In this document: piece after piece, positions 1 to 17,000 of the stretch
How positions within the stretch are numbered: the first letter of the stretch is position 1
Layout of the letters: each line of letters begins with the position of its first letter
Assembly (NCBI GenBank): GCA_026225945.1
Contig: JAMJFZ010002884.1
Location: 2,542,001-2,606,000, forward strand
From: Cricetomys ansorgei
Taxonomy: Eukaryota; Chordata; Mammalia; Rodentia; Nesomyidae
Reading direction: 5' to 3'
Length of the DNA: 64,000 nt
Made by a program: the position numbers and the translations under genes
The notes under the pieces: generated by a model
Told to the model about the DNA's origin: nothing
Seen by the model: the letters and a program-made list of their open reading frames with translations, nothing else
Database searches by the model: none

Positions 1-104
1 GATTATTTTTAAAGATGAACTCCATTTTCAGAAGAGACAAAATTGAAAAAAGAAGTCATATCATGGAGGTGTATACCTAATTTCCTTTATTGATAATGTG
101 ATAA

Positions 105-465
105 TGTGTTTTAATTATTAATTTGGTATAATCTAGAATCATGTAGGAAAGGAATCTGGGACTATCTAGATTTGGTTGACCTATGGGAATGTCTGTGGAG
201 ATTTTCTTTATTACATTAATTGACATGGAAAGAACTGCCCACAGGAATGTGGAAGAATGAAGAAAGCACCAGCATAAGTTAGCTTAGTGGTCTCTCCTCT
301 TGATTGTGGCTATATTATGACTGGATGCCTCAAGTCCCTACTGCCCTGACTTCCTCATAAAGACAGACTGTGGCCTGAAATTATGAGCTTAAATAAACAA
401 TTTTTTCCTCAGGTGCTTTTGTTAGGATATTTTTATTACAACAACAGAAAAGAAACTTAAGATAG
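105..465 (+). repeat. Rodent interspersed repeat, 3' part
   Basis: The stretch ending in AAATAAACAATTTTTTCCTC, GTGCTTTTGTTAGG and CAACAACAGAAAAGAAAC resembles the 3' end of a very common rodent dispersed repeat (AATAAACC... AAGTTGCTTTTGG... CAGCAACAGAAA). The part upstream (CTGCCCTGACTTCCTC) fits the same element. I cannot name the subfamily with confidence; it behaves like an old LTR or non-autonomous element. Confidence 0.5.
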
Positions 466-479
466 ATGTGTAATGTGTA

Positions 480-536
480 TTTATACACATATATGTATAT
501 ATATATATATATATACATACATTGTGTGTGTGTATC
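480..536. repeat. TA/TG simple repeat
   Basis: An alternating purine-pyrimidine tract of about 57 bp: TA dinucleotides (about 499-516) flanked by TG-rich sequence. The 82-aa ORF across it is an artefact of the repeat. Confidence 0.8.
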
Positions 537-1944
537 TATGTGCTATATATACAAGAATAGAACACGATATCAACTAGGTTTTGATGCTGTTACTTATGAC
601 TTATTAAAGGAAATGGATAAATATGAGCAGAATAAGTGTGCTCTTTCCTGGTTAAATAACTGTCCTCAAAGAGGGATGAAGAATTACTTCTCATTGTGGA
701 CAAAGCTCTATTAAGGTCTTGCCATACTGCTTTGCTTTTGGCCTAGTCCTAGCTATGACCTTTTCCTAGGGAAGGAACCCAGTGTCACTTGTTCTTAAAC
801 TCCACCAAGAACTCCAATGTAAAAGCAAGGATGAGAACAAGTAGAGAGGTGGTCCACATGCTACAGCACAGGCTGCTTTTAGCACTGGTACCAATAAGTG
901 TCTGCCAGTGGCTCCATGTGTGATGCAACCTCATGAATGCGTACAAAGGCATAAGGCAAACATTTAAAAGGGGTTAGAAAATTACACATGAGGCAGGATT
1001 ATAAAAAAAAGGTTCTGTATGGACTTCAAGTGGACATCACTATGACATTTCACCAATAACAAAATCCATCATAGCTTGATAAGAACAAACCTGCTACGTG
1101 TGAGTATAAACTTAATTTTTAAAAGGAAGGTACTCTCTTTGTGAACATAAGCAAAACAAATGAAGGTTTGGTTTGGCAGAAAGAATTGTATCTCCTTACT
1201 TAGAATCAGGTCTTTTTGATCACAAGTCTTAACAGTATATATCATCACCTAGGAGAAAAGGTGTCATCAACAAAAGATCAATGTTTGATTTGCATAGTCA
1301 CAGAGAAAGTGGGTTTTTAAAAAAAAATCCCAGTTAATTTTGTAAGCAAAAGTAATGAAGAACTTAATAATTGATGGCTGCATAAAAATGCCCATGGGTC
1401 ACAGAACAACATGTCCAAGGCCAATTATGTTGAGTATAAAGTCTTCAGGCAGTAGGAGACAATAAGAAGGCTGTCTCCATTCTGTCTCTGGAAAGGTTAC
1501 CAACATCATAGCATTAGTACAGTTAATAACACTCTGACCTTTCAAAAGCACTTTATGAGCAAAATTAGATCTATTTATTTACATTTAAAAAAATCACAAT
1601 CTTTTTATCACTAGGTGAAAGTAGTCAATTTTTTTCGTATCAAATGTATATCAGCAATCAATATTTACAATTTGCTCAGTTGAATTCAGCACAACAAAAC
1701 ACAAGTCACAGTGAAATGCAAGTAACTTTGTAATGCACAGCCTGAGACTTCACCTTGAACCTGTTCCGTTTAATGCTACCTATGTATGGTAATTACATTG
1801 AACTGTATAGAATTCTCTACTCCATGGGAGTCTGGGCGGTGGGATGAAAGATATTGGGGAATGGTCACTCCATTTTATAAGTGAGTAATAACAACTTTGA
1901 ATAATTTTTCTTCTTCTCCTTTCTTTTCTATTCATGAATTTCCA

Positions 1945-2150
1945 CATACATTTTCTGCAATGAGCTAAACACGGGACTAGGTGATTTACATATATTATTC
2001 ATCTAATTTTTATGTGATTCAAGAAGATGTATATTATCCCTATTCACAGAAAGGAAACAGGTTCAGAAAGGTTTTAAATGACTTGCAAATTGTCCCAGAG
2101 CTTTAAAGTTACATAATCAGAACATACTTGGATCTGCTTGACTACTTAAC
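1945..2150 (-). repeat. MIR SINE remnant
   Basis: The order of sub-motifs fits the reverse complement of MIR: a gap-like 'ATTATCCCTATTCACAGA', then AAACAGGTTCAGAAAGG, ACTTGCAAATTGTCCCAGAG and a terminal GGATCTG...CTTGACT. It is heavily diverged, as expected of an ancient mammalian SINE. Confidence 0.6.
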
Positions 2151-4359
2151 TGAGGTGTTTTTTTTTTAACAAGTGCATTCCACTCTTCATAGTACCATTT
2201 TATCTCTTTTTCACTCCTTTCTTCTTCCATCTGTTTCAAAGCCTACAAGTGGTGAATTGGTAGCAGGTTGGGATAATTTTAAAGAAGGAATTGAGTGTTC
2301 TTTCATACTTCTCCTAAAGTTGCATAATTCTCCAGTTTCCAACACTGTGTCTGGTCACCAGAATCCAAAAAAAAGTAGGCTCCCTACAGTGTTACACTAT
2401 ATTTTTCTGTCTCAAGTCTTCCCATGGGTTCAGCGAATACATTCTGTAAGTCTCAAATAAGGGCAAATAGGTCAAGACACCGTGTTTCCCTAAGAAAACA
2501 TGAGGACAGCATATTTACAAGAAAAACTTAAAGTCTTTCTGATGTCTAGGAGAAAGAAGCTTCAGAATCAGGCTAGCTCAACGTAGACATGTTGATTAAT
2601 TAGCTGAAGGCTGATCACATAAGAGTAAGGCACAAAGAGCCAATCCTTATCACTGGAATTCAACAAGGTGGTCTTTCTGACAGTTTTTTTCATAGTCTTA
2701 ATGTATTCTTCCTGAACTTTGTGTTTATTAATCTGCAAGTACTTGTTTTGATAGAAGGCTATGGGTTCTAAGTGAGAAGCTATTAATAATGAGTTCTGAT
2801 CTCAGGCTAGAAGATGCCTATGAAGATTAAAACTTGTTTCCTTTTTTTTCTAGTAATTAGCAGTCTAGCTAAAGAGACTGGGGAACAGAAGAGAGCAATA
2901 AATGCATTACTGAGACCAGTTGCCTTACAGAGCCATTTATTTAATCCTTAAATTCTGCAAGTTGTAAATTACTCAACAGAAGGCAGAAAGTAAAATACTT
3001 GTAATCCGTTTAGTGCCTCTAAACTTCGAAGACTTAGAGGAGGAAATCCATAGAAACAACAGACCTGATATGTTCTTCAAATGCTGTTTCTTAATGGGCA
3101 AAGGTAGTTAAACAATAAGGAAAAGCCCTCATAATTATCCTGATGTGCTGTTCCACAGGTCGGGGGTGGACTTGATTAAACGCATGGAGGGCTGACCCAC
3201 AAATGGTGGGAAAATGCCCCTTCTTTTCTACTCAGCTCAGCAGGCAGCTAATCAATGCACACATCTCACTTCCAGATTATTTTGTGAGATGTAACAGCCC
3301 ATAGCATTCATTAGGGCATTCACTCATATCAGTTGTTTTCTAATCAGTGTAGGGATTAGGACCAGAGGCCAAGCACCAGTGTGGAAAAGGAGGAGGAATT
3401 AGACGAGGCTTCTCTTTATATATTGGTGGTATGGATCTCAATTATTACATTTTCATCTGCAAAAACAACTAGACCTTTAGTTCATAGATTTCTTTGCACA
3501 TCTAGAAAGCCACAATGATTTGGCCTGAGCATAGATTTTGCAAACATAATGACAATACACATAGCTGTTAACTAAGGGCAACGGGTCTTGTATAACAAGG
3601 ATAAAATGCAGTATTAGACTCTTCTTGATAATGACACCAACATCAAGTTTGGAACTGGTGCTGTACATGAGTTTTGAGAGTAGATTTGAATCTGTCCATA
3701 TTTCCTTTCAGCTACAATCTCAAGTCCTTTATGAATATGACATATAGCTTCTGCCTCACTGTAAGGGTATATACAACCCAACAGCATCTGTCTGGCTCAC
3801 TTCTACACTAAGCAAATGGCTCCTTTGTATTTCTTTGACTTTTACCCTCACAATCAACTGCACATCTCTGAATAAAGCCCATAGGGTTAGGCTACATAAC
3901 TGAGGCTTTATTTTATTTTTCCTTTGCTATGGTAACTGGACAACATGAGGATCAAACCTCCAATTATTTAGTAGAAAACTGAGTTCTCTAGCCCAAATAA
4001 TTTTCATTCTTCTATCTGACAGTTTGTAATTTCACCAGGCTGGTTCTATGTCTATGTCTGTTTCATTCAATGTCAACCCAGCTGTTCTTGCTCAATGAAT
4101 CATTACTGATAACAAGGAAAAAAATTCAACTTCAAAAATGATAGCTGTTTTGGAAATGTATTGCTTTACTTGTTAATGTAATTATGAAACAACGGTTTCC
4201 TAGGTAGATCATTTAACCACAGCACATGCTAAAAAATGCCCTTTCTTCTCACATATTTTCTTTCATCCATTTCTACAGTTTCGCAGTAGAAAGCTGTATG
4301 CTAAAGAATATTAAAGGCTCTTGTTGATAGAGGACTAGGGACAAGACCCTTCAATCTCA

Positions 4360-8529
<4,170 letters not shown>

Positions 8530-8578
8530 CTCTTGTCCTGTGGCAATGTCTAGTGCTGTATAAACAGTACCCGATGCC
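8530..8578 (-). CDS. PAK3: PAK3 exon: end of glycine-rich loop (residues ~277-293)
   Basis: 49 bp micro-exon. It begins with the third base of G277 and encodes ASGTVYTALDIATGQE. Together with the previous exon it completes the ATP-binding loop IGQGASGTVY, so the intron cuts the loop inside the GxGxxG motif. LDIATGQE, where PAK1 has MDVATGQE, agrees with PAK3. The acceptor is CACTTTTCCAG and the donor is GTATGTGCT. It lies 267 bp from the next exon but 16.4 kb from the previous one, so it must be recognised across a very long upstream intron. Confidence 0.97.
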
Positions 8579-9547
8579 CTGGAAAAGTGAAAATTACCCA
8601 ATGAATAACCAATCAAGGTGTCACCAATATATTTCCTGTGTATGAAAATGTGATTCATTTTTTAGGAGAGTTAGTAAGATCAAGATTTAGTGATGAGGTA
8701 ACACAGGAGCAGTCTCTTAACAATTATTGTGTAAGAACACTTAATACTAGGTCTATTCTTTTAGTAATGTTATAAGTTCACTGTATTGAAACAACTGCAT
8801 TGTATAGTAATTATACCAGAAACAATCACAATGAATCCTTTGTGGTAGACTAGGACCTCTCATTAGACTTTCTGGCACCAGTACATGGGCCCTGCAGTAT
8901 GCAATTGTGAATTTAGCATATTGGGCTTGTTCTTCTTTGGGAAGCCCTGTAATATTCTTAATATTTCTTATATATTAAAAACAACCAACATTTCAGGCCT
9001 CTGGTTAAATTGAAGTAAAGTTCAGAAAAGAACATATCATCTTTTGCTTAGGCAACTATAAGTCAACCGTTATTTCTAACATATGGACAGAGTAGCTATG
9101 TTATGTATTTCTAAGCCTTCATTTAATGAACCAGTCTCTTTCAGTGGTATGTCAGTGCTGTACTGACACAAAGGAATAATGCCGTGGCTCTGTTATAGAG
9201 CTTCTTTCTGTCTTTAGTTTTCTTTTTGCTAATATTCTCAACTTTCTGTGAGTTTTCACTTCTGTGAAATAGCTATCATTTTTAAAATCTATCATTACTT
9301 AAGTCTTTGCAGTACTTATGCTTCTATTTTAACTTTAATTATTTTTCCTGCTTTGCAAAAAAGAAAATGTATTGTCCAGCTGAATGTCCAGTATCTTTCC
9401 ATGAATCACAACTGTTTTCTGAAGATCTTCCCATCCTCATCTCTAGACAAAGAGGTATCCATTTCATTTGTGGCAAATAAAACTGTTAGGATATAAATCT
9501 GCCTAATGATTCATTTACTAGGCATTATAACATCCCAAGTTCTAGGT

Positions 9548-9770
9548 TTTTGAGTTTAGGGATTCCCTCTCTCTGTGCCTGTCTCTCTGTGTCTCTGTCT
9601 CTTTGCCCCTCTGTGTCTGTCTGTCTCTCTCTCTCATGTGTGTTTGTGTGTGTGTGGTGTGTGTGTGTGTATATCTTGCTATGTAACCCAGTACAGCCTT
9701 GCTGTGATCTTTTTTCCTTCAGACTTCTAATTATTGGATTATAGTCATGAGCCACATCTCCAGGCTCAGG
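9548..9770 (-). repeat. TCTG/TG low-complexity tract plus B1-like fragment
   Basis: A TCTC/TGTC-rich tract (about 9567-9637) passes into TG repeats (about 9637-9672) and then a reverse-strand B1-like fragment (TTGCTATGTAACCCAGTACA ... GGATTATAGTCATGAGCCAC). Both overlapping ORFs across it are repeat artefacts. Confidence 0.65.
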
Positions 9771-10044
9771 AATTGTTTTCTTATGTCAGACATTTCTTTA
9801 TGGCTCTTCTTTCTGAACAAGCCAAAATAATTTTCAAAAGCCTAGGATGCTTAAGTTACCTGCTCCCAGAAAAGGAAATGGATAGTGTAGAATAAGAAAC
9901 ATTTGACTAATAGCAGAGATTTGCGATTGCCTTACCATCCTGTGCTGTGAAACATGGAGCTAGTACTTCCCCTTCAGCAAGTTTCAGTCTCCTCATAAGG
10001 AAAACATGAGCCACAGTAGCAGTAAGCATCTGTGAATGTGTTCT

Positions 10045-10220
10045 GTGTGTCAGACACAGTGCCGAAAACTCTATAATACTTGATTGTATGTGATTCTTCC
10101 TATATTTTATACGTAAGGCAGCTCTATTATTGTCATGTCATTAAATCAGAAGCCTGAGCTTCAGAAAGGTTGAGTAAACCCTCCCAGGCTATACAATTTA
10201 CAGACTACATTCTGCTTAGC
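10045..10220 (-). repeat. MIR SINE remnant
   Basis: GTGTCAGACACAGTGCCGAA, then a degenerate 'attattgtcat...' stretch, CCTGAGCTTCAGAAAGGTTG and CCTCCCAGGCTATACAATTT follow the reverse-complement MIR order. Confidence 0.6.
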
Positions 10221-10374
10221 TTCAAAATTAGTTTTTGAAACTAGGCTAAATATTACATTCAATCTCTAGGTGTTACTGAATGAGCATTGGTAATTCTCAA
10301 AATGTTTTACGTTTAGATCAAACAAATCAGCCTTTGATATATTGTATATTTTAGATTTTGCATTCAGAACTTAT

Positions 10375-10415
10375 AGTTGATGCTTAATAAATATTTGTTG
10401 AATGAACATTTTAAT
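10375..10415 (+). repeat. L2-type 3' end
   Basis: The short run AATAAATATTTGTTGAATGA is the terminal signature of L2 LINEs (and their MIR relatives). Confidence 0.5.
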
Positions 10416-12004
10416 AAATAATAATTAAGTACTAAGCAAATATTCAATTTCAGTAAGATACTTCCTTTCAATAAAGGAAGTATTTCATCTAATAGAATCT
10501 TTATGAAACATTACCTTCTTGGAATAAGTGATCAGACATTCCTGAGTTTGGGGCCAGTGTGGGATTTGTCCTTTCGAACTCAGAATTAGGTTGAGTTCAG
10601 AGGAATAGTTCATCTCAACCTGGTGCGTATTTCAGCAACAATAAGCCTCAAGGAGCTCTTCAAACCTAATTGTGAACTGTTTTAAAAACCTTTATTTGGT
10701 TTATTTCCCGATATTAAAACCCTTGCATACCTTCAGATGCAGAAGAGCCACAAGATTTGGAAAATGGAGATACTGGAGATACCCCTCTTTTAGGACTTCA
10801 TATCAAATGACACAATCTAAGAAAGCATTTGGGCCTGAGGCCAGATCAGTGCTGAAGCTTAATATGGTCACTGCTGTTATTATTCCTTATTGCTGCAGTA
10901 GCTATTCATTTCACAGCAGGGGCTAAGTGATTTACTGACTATTGGTTGGCTCCTCCCAGCATCCCAGCCTTAACAACCTTGCTAGCATAGCTTTGCTTTT
11001 CAAAAGCAGGGTTTAAAGGGCAATTTGTTGGGACACTTTGTGGAGATTTTCTTTTAGCCTCTCTCCCTCCCTCTAGAGAAATGGTTTTCCATTTTTCTAT
11101 TCTATTCTCTTTACACTTAGAACACATTAAATAAAAATCATATATGGGAACTTACAATAGATAAATTAAGTAAGATGGGACCTGGTCTAGCTAACACTGG
11201 GCTGACAAAAGGCTAGCCCACTTACTCTCCATGGGTAGTCCTCTAACCATTGAAATCCATTTCTACCACCCTACGTCATAAAACTAGAATTGACTAGGAG
11301 TGCAAGAGGGATTAGTGTGTACCATTTTGGGAGATTTACCTTTAAATCCTTTGTTTTCTTTCTTTTCTTTTCTGTTTTGTCCCTCCATTCCCTCCAACAT
11401 TTCACTGTCTTAAAATTTCTAGAGTCTGAATCCTGAAACCCCTGTATCCCAGGATTTACAGTGTCCATTGGCACTGACTTGCTACAAAGACACAGATTTA
11501 AAGATCCTGAAATTCTAGAGCATGAGTTATTAACTGAAAATGAGTGCTTCCCCTTCATTTGCCACCCCCCCAGATTACTGGATATATACAATTGTTCAGT
11601 AGTAGACATTTCCCCTTCCTCCTCACTATTTCTCTGTCTTGAAATGGGTTCATGTCACCCCTCCACCAAAGGAACAAATTATTAGGTATATGACCATACT
11701 GCACTGATCAGTAAGTTACTGTTTTGACCAACTTCCTCTATGAAATCTTCAACTAAAATTGCACAAATTCATAAATGCAGTGAAACTTAGTACCTTATTG
11801 CATACTCCTTGTTAATATACCTAACAATTCATTGAACCCCAAATATATTATAATTGTATACTTCATGAATTGAAAGTTGATTTCTGACTCAATTATGTGG
11901 AATTCTCCAAGACATCTCAATATCTTCAAGACTCATCCATTAAGTCACTCTCATTGCCCACTGCTGGGCTGAGAATACATTCCTCATGCTTATTCATCCA
12001 AATG

Positions 12005-12150
12005 TCTCCTGGTTCAAATCCTACCACTTTCTAGTTGTGCGGCTTTCTGTAACTTACCTTCAAAGGTGAATTAAATGTACCCTAGGCTTAAAATGCATAC
12101 TCCCCTGGCAGATAGTAATTGGCAAGTATCTACCAATAATTATTATTTTG
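12005..12150 (+). repeat. MIR SINE remnant
   Basis: GGTTCAAATCCTACCACTTT, TAGTTGTGCGGCTTTCTGTA and later GGCAAGTATCTACCAATAAT match the forward MIR order from its tRNA-derived B box onward. Confidence 0.5.
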
Positions 12151-13824
12151 TTGATCTCTTTCTAAAATAGCAACTAACTTCCCAATTGTAACCCACAGAT
12201 GATTAGGAAGCTCTTTACATATCCGAGAGTTTTCAAGATACTTAATGTTTTAAAATTAACAATAGAAATTCAATATTTACCTAAGATAGAGGTAATTCAA
12301 ATATCACAGTTATTTCTCCTTTGGCCGGATTTATCATGACGTGACTGTATATCACATACTGGTTCAAAATCTCTAAATATTAGTAATGTATAACTATTTT
12401 TTCTTAATAAAGTATAAGAATTCAACTATTAATAAATACAAGTCATGGTCAAGATTACATAGCCTAATTCACAGAAGCAAATAGCTGAAGTTATTTATTT
12501 GTAGGTAGTGGTAAGTAGTAAAGTTGTACAGTCCTCTCTTTGTAGTGTGTGAAGCACCACGGCAATAAGGAAACAAGCTACATGCCAATCATGTGGCATA
12601 CTGATTCCCAGAGATGAGCCTTGCAATGAGCTGGAGTATATTGAAATATCTCAATACATATGCTTACACAATAAAATTTTACTTCATCTTAATTTTCAAA
12701 TGGGTTCTTCTTTTGGCATTTTAGGACATAAAGATGACAGAAATCGAACTTATAAAGATGGGGGATAAAATTCCTTTTCTCTGATATATTAGATTTGGAA
12801 TGCTTAGCTGAACAACATTGTCAATTTTGTGTTTTTGCCAGCCACTTAATTAAATTGTTTCCTGTATCCCTCCATTCTCATTTTATTGAAGATATAATGC
12901 TGTAAGGAGAATATTTAATTATTATGGGAATTTTATTTATTACAAATATCAGTTCCTCAGATGGTACAAGGAAATTATACATTAGTAGAACTAAATGGAA
13001 AGCCAGACTATCCAGTTTAACCTTCGCATTGCAGATAAGAACTTTGAAGCCCCAAGAGTGAGAGACGGACAAGCCCAATACGAAATACCTAAGTAACAAA
13101 GATCTCCTAGCTATAAAGGAGAAATCTTTTAAACTACCAGCATGGTTAACGAATATTAAACTAACAGATTGCTCAACCACAGGGCCTCGTCAATTACAGT
13201 GTGATGACTGGAACTGTTTGGCTCTTAGCTTTGCATCAAATGCTTTATCAGCAGGCTCTCCTCGACAAAGCCAAGCACACAGTCCTCAAATGGAAACATT
13301 GGCATCTAGCCTGAAGGCTCTAGAAAGAAACAATTCACCATTTCTCCTTTTCCTTCTCAAGTCAGTTTAATTATCACCATTCTCCACCAGGTTTTGAAGC
13401 TTCCTGCTAAGAGCCAATGTCAAAGCATGTTAAATTGTTGCCAAGGTAGCAACATGGTAAGATTGAGTTGAGATAAATCACTTTGATGTCAGCATGGAAA
13501 TAGATTAGAAGGTAAGTAGGACAAAAATGTAAGGTAGGACACTTTGTGGAGTGGATAAAGAGAAAAAGGCAATAGGAATCGATGAGGTCCACAATGAGCC
13601 TGGTAGAAATGAGCTGGGTCGCCTGAGGGAAGGTGCTATTCCCTTTTAATGGTTTACAAGTTAAGTGTGGTGCTAATGAGACCGCAGTCAGGAACATAGT
13701 CCCCATTTAGGATGTTTTTTTTTTTTTTATATCTACTGTTAACTTTTCCTTCCACTGCTGGTAGAAATTCCTTTATCAGTTATTGTGACCTTCTCTGCCA
13801 GCTCTTGGGAATGAATGATCTCTT

Positions 13825-13950
13825 TTAGTGTCCACTCTGTGCAATCTATTTGCCCCATTTTAAAAATGAGTAAATTGGAACTGGACTACAATAAGTAGCT
13901 TGCCGTGGTTATATGGCCAATACCTGAGTTTAAAAATGCATTGGTTTGAT
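13825..13950 (-). repeat. MIR SINE remnant
   Basis: CCACTCTGTGCAATCTATTT, GCCCCATTTTAAAAATGAGT and TAGCTTGCCGTGGTTATATG keep the reverse-complement MIR order. Confidence 0.5.
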
Positions 13951-14039
13951 GCCACTGTTCATTTTCTCAACTACAACTTTTGCATGTCCCATTTTAATTA
14001 CACTTTTTATTTTCGTCTTAAGTTAACATGCACATTATT

Positions 14040-14222
14040 CATCTCCCTCCACTGTGACCCTCGCCCAACACTGATCTCCTTTTGCTGATCCTCTCCCTTC
14101 CATTTCAATATCCATATCTATTATTTTCATGGTGCATATTTCCATTACACTCTCGATTTTCCTTTCTTTTCTCTTTCCCTTAAAATCTCTTCTTTCTCTC
14201 CCATGACCCCTTTTCTAATTTC

Positions 14223-14253
<31 letters not shown>

Positions 14254-14400
14254 CTTAAATATAGGTTTCACATATGAGAGAAAACATATGGTATTTATTT
14301 TTCTGAGTCTAGCTTATTTTGCTCAACATAACGATTTCCAGTTGCATCCTGAAAATATAATTTCATTTTTCTTTAAGGCTAACTGTTCCATTTTAAAACT
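14040..14400 (-). repeat. L1 3' fragment with (CA)14 microsatellite
   Basis: GGTTTCACATATGAGAGAAA, CTGAGTCTAGCTTATTTTGC and TTTCCAGTTGCATCC are the antisense of the rodent L1 3' region. The tract at 14225-14252 is (CA)n. Confidence 0.6.
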
Positions 14401-16429
14401 TGATCCTTATCATTCTCATTAGTGCTAAGTGCAACTGTGGGTTCATATTTGTATCTGTTTTTTTAAGCTGCCACCCCCAAATATTCTCCTTTCCTCTATT
14501 TTTCTGCTTACTTCATCCACATGTCTATTTTAGTCCATTCTGCTTGCCACAGGGCATGGCATGTTTGATTCTTTTGACATAAACATATATGGTGTATAGT
14601 TCTTCCTGTTTCCTCACTCAAAGATTTGCCATGTGAGTGAGACTGAAGTGGAACTGTCCTGAATATTTTTAAAAGTCACTACTTAATAGGTGTATATATA
14701 TAAATATATTTTACTATATAAGTGCACTTGACATAAAGTTTCATGCATGGTTGTTTGTTACTATCACACACGCGCTTGTGTTGAAATACTAGAATAGAGG
14801 TAAAACAAAGTCATCCTTAATGGATATAAAATTCCTGACTCTGATTTAAAATATCCATTAATAATGGTGAAGAATTCTGTATGCAAAGATGTTAAGAGGA
14901 GTGGCTCAGGGTGTTTTCTTTCAGGAAATTTGTTTCTCAAAAGTGTGTTGCTAAGGTAAAAAATAAAATAGAATAAAATTATGTAAGTCTCGTCACCCAG
15001 TGACCTAAACACAGAGAATGAAGATAGAGCCAGGTGGTAAACCTTTAATTAGTAAGATTATAAAATGCAATGGGGAAATGTCTGTTGCTTAGCTAGGACA
15101 TAGCTTTTCCCAGATAATTTGTGGTCATCTGTTTCTAAATAGAGCTGTAACACACTATGGGTGTGAGGCCAGAAAACTCAGTGGGTTATAGTCCGGTGAT
15201 AACGAGGCCACAGTTACAGAGCTTAATCCCTGGAAATGCCAGATAACTCTCAGTTACTCACTCCAACATTAAGTCTAAGCAGCTGTTTCACTGTGTGTGC
15301 CATTGAATTGAAGAGAGTCTGGACAGGAAAGGGGGGCAGGTGGCTTAATAATGCTCATTACTATGGCTGGGAAAAAAAACAACTTAATGCATAAACTCTG
15401 CTAATGGTATTTGAGTGAGTGGCATCATCTTTCTTTACAAGGGACAGCATACAACACGGGGCATTTAAGAGCATTAAGTAGAACAAAGGACAACTTCCAT
15501 TGGTCTATAAACATTGCTCTTCACAAATGCTAATGCATTTCCAATCTTCTACATCATGAAGCCTATTATAGAGCTTAGACTATATCTATTTAGTGCTTCA
15601 TAGCAGTCTTCTACCTTGTGTGGTCCAAAGTAGATCCAATGAGAAAGGGAATACTTTTTGGGTGGGTGGTCCAACCCAAAGAATAACACACTAGACACCA
15701 CTTCTGCTTTTATCCTGAATGACAACAACAACAAAAAGCAGGTCAGAGGGTTTCTTCTCAGCATATATCCCTGATTTCTAAGCAGTATTCTGTTTGTTAG
15801 GTTCTCTAAACCAAGCAGCTATTCATAGTACCCTTTGAGAAATAAGAGTAGTGAAGAAGGGGTCAATAGAACAAAATAAATGAGTGCATATATGAACATG
15901 CCATAATTAAACCCATTCTTTGATATGTTAACCTAAAAATTAAAAAGAAATTTCTCTCAAAGAAATAAGGTATAGAACTATTCATCTTCAATATCGGAAC
16001 TTCACCTGAGAGTATAAAGAGGACTCCTCATGGAGTGTTAAGGAAAAATCTGAAAAATACATAACAATAAATGTACTTTTAAAAGTTTAAAACAAATGTA
16101 GAGGGGCCAGTATTGGATGCTTGATGACACAGAAGATGGTAATAGAGCCTAATTGTAATTGTTTATGAATTAATTATATTGTCATTCTGTTTGATGATAC
16201 GATTGTGGCATAAAATTCCTTTGGCCATCTGTATATCTTTATTTGTAGAAGTAAAATGATCTAAAAACTGCTCTCATTGACACTTTCCATCACACCTGGA
16301 TGTACAGCTGAGCTAATCCCTGGAGAGTTATAGCATGGCATTGGCATTATATAGATATTGGACATTGGCAAACAAAGTCTTAAGCATGGACTCATTTGCC
16401 CCACACTTTCATTCTGGAGTTTTTCATAT

Positions 16430-17000
16430 ATATTTGCATTTAAAAAGTCACTGTGGGGATGAGTTTCTATAGTTGTACTAAAATTCGAAATGAATGCATA
16501 CAGCTGTACTTGTAAACAAATACTTATGAACTACTGTTGGACTATGAAATGTAACTAACTTTATGGAGTGCAACTTGGAAATTTAAAATCATTTAAATTT
16601 AAATGTAAAATCATTTGATATAGTAATTCTACTCTTAGGGAGTTACCCTAATAAGTTTGCATAAATGTGAAATAATTTATTTGCAAAGACCATTACTGAA
16701 GCCTTGTTTATAATATCAATATATCAGAAAAAATCTTAAATGTCCATCAATCGAGGCATGGTTGAGCTAAATTGTGGTACATCCAAATGTAAAACACCAG
16801 GCACATACTAAAAAGAGTAAGGTACTTATATGTAACCACCTCTTAAACATAAGCACATTACAGAAAATGAGATATATGTAGTATGTCACCATTTAAGCTG
16901 AAATATATCCATAATAAACAGGTAGCCCCCCACCCCAAAAAAAGGTTGCCTTATACTCAAATCTTCCTAAAAATGAATCATGTATTAATGTTTATAAACA
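16430..17000 (+). repeat. Ancient L1 (L1M-type) ORF2 3' remnant
   Basis: AGTAATTCTACTCTTAGGGA, AAATGTCCATCAATCGAGGC and AAATTGTGGTACATCCAAAT correspond to the end of L1 ORF2 and the start of its 3' UTR. It has many indels and is not coding. Confidence 0.65.
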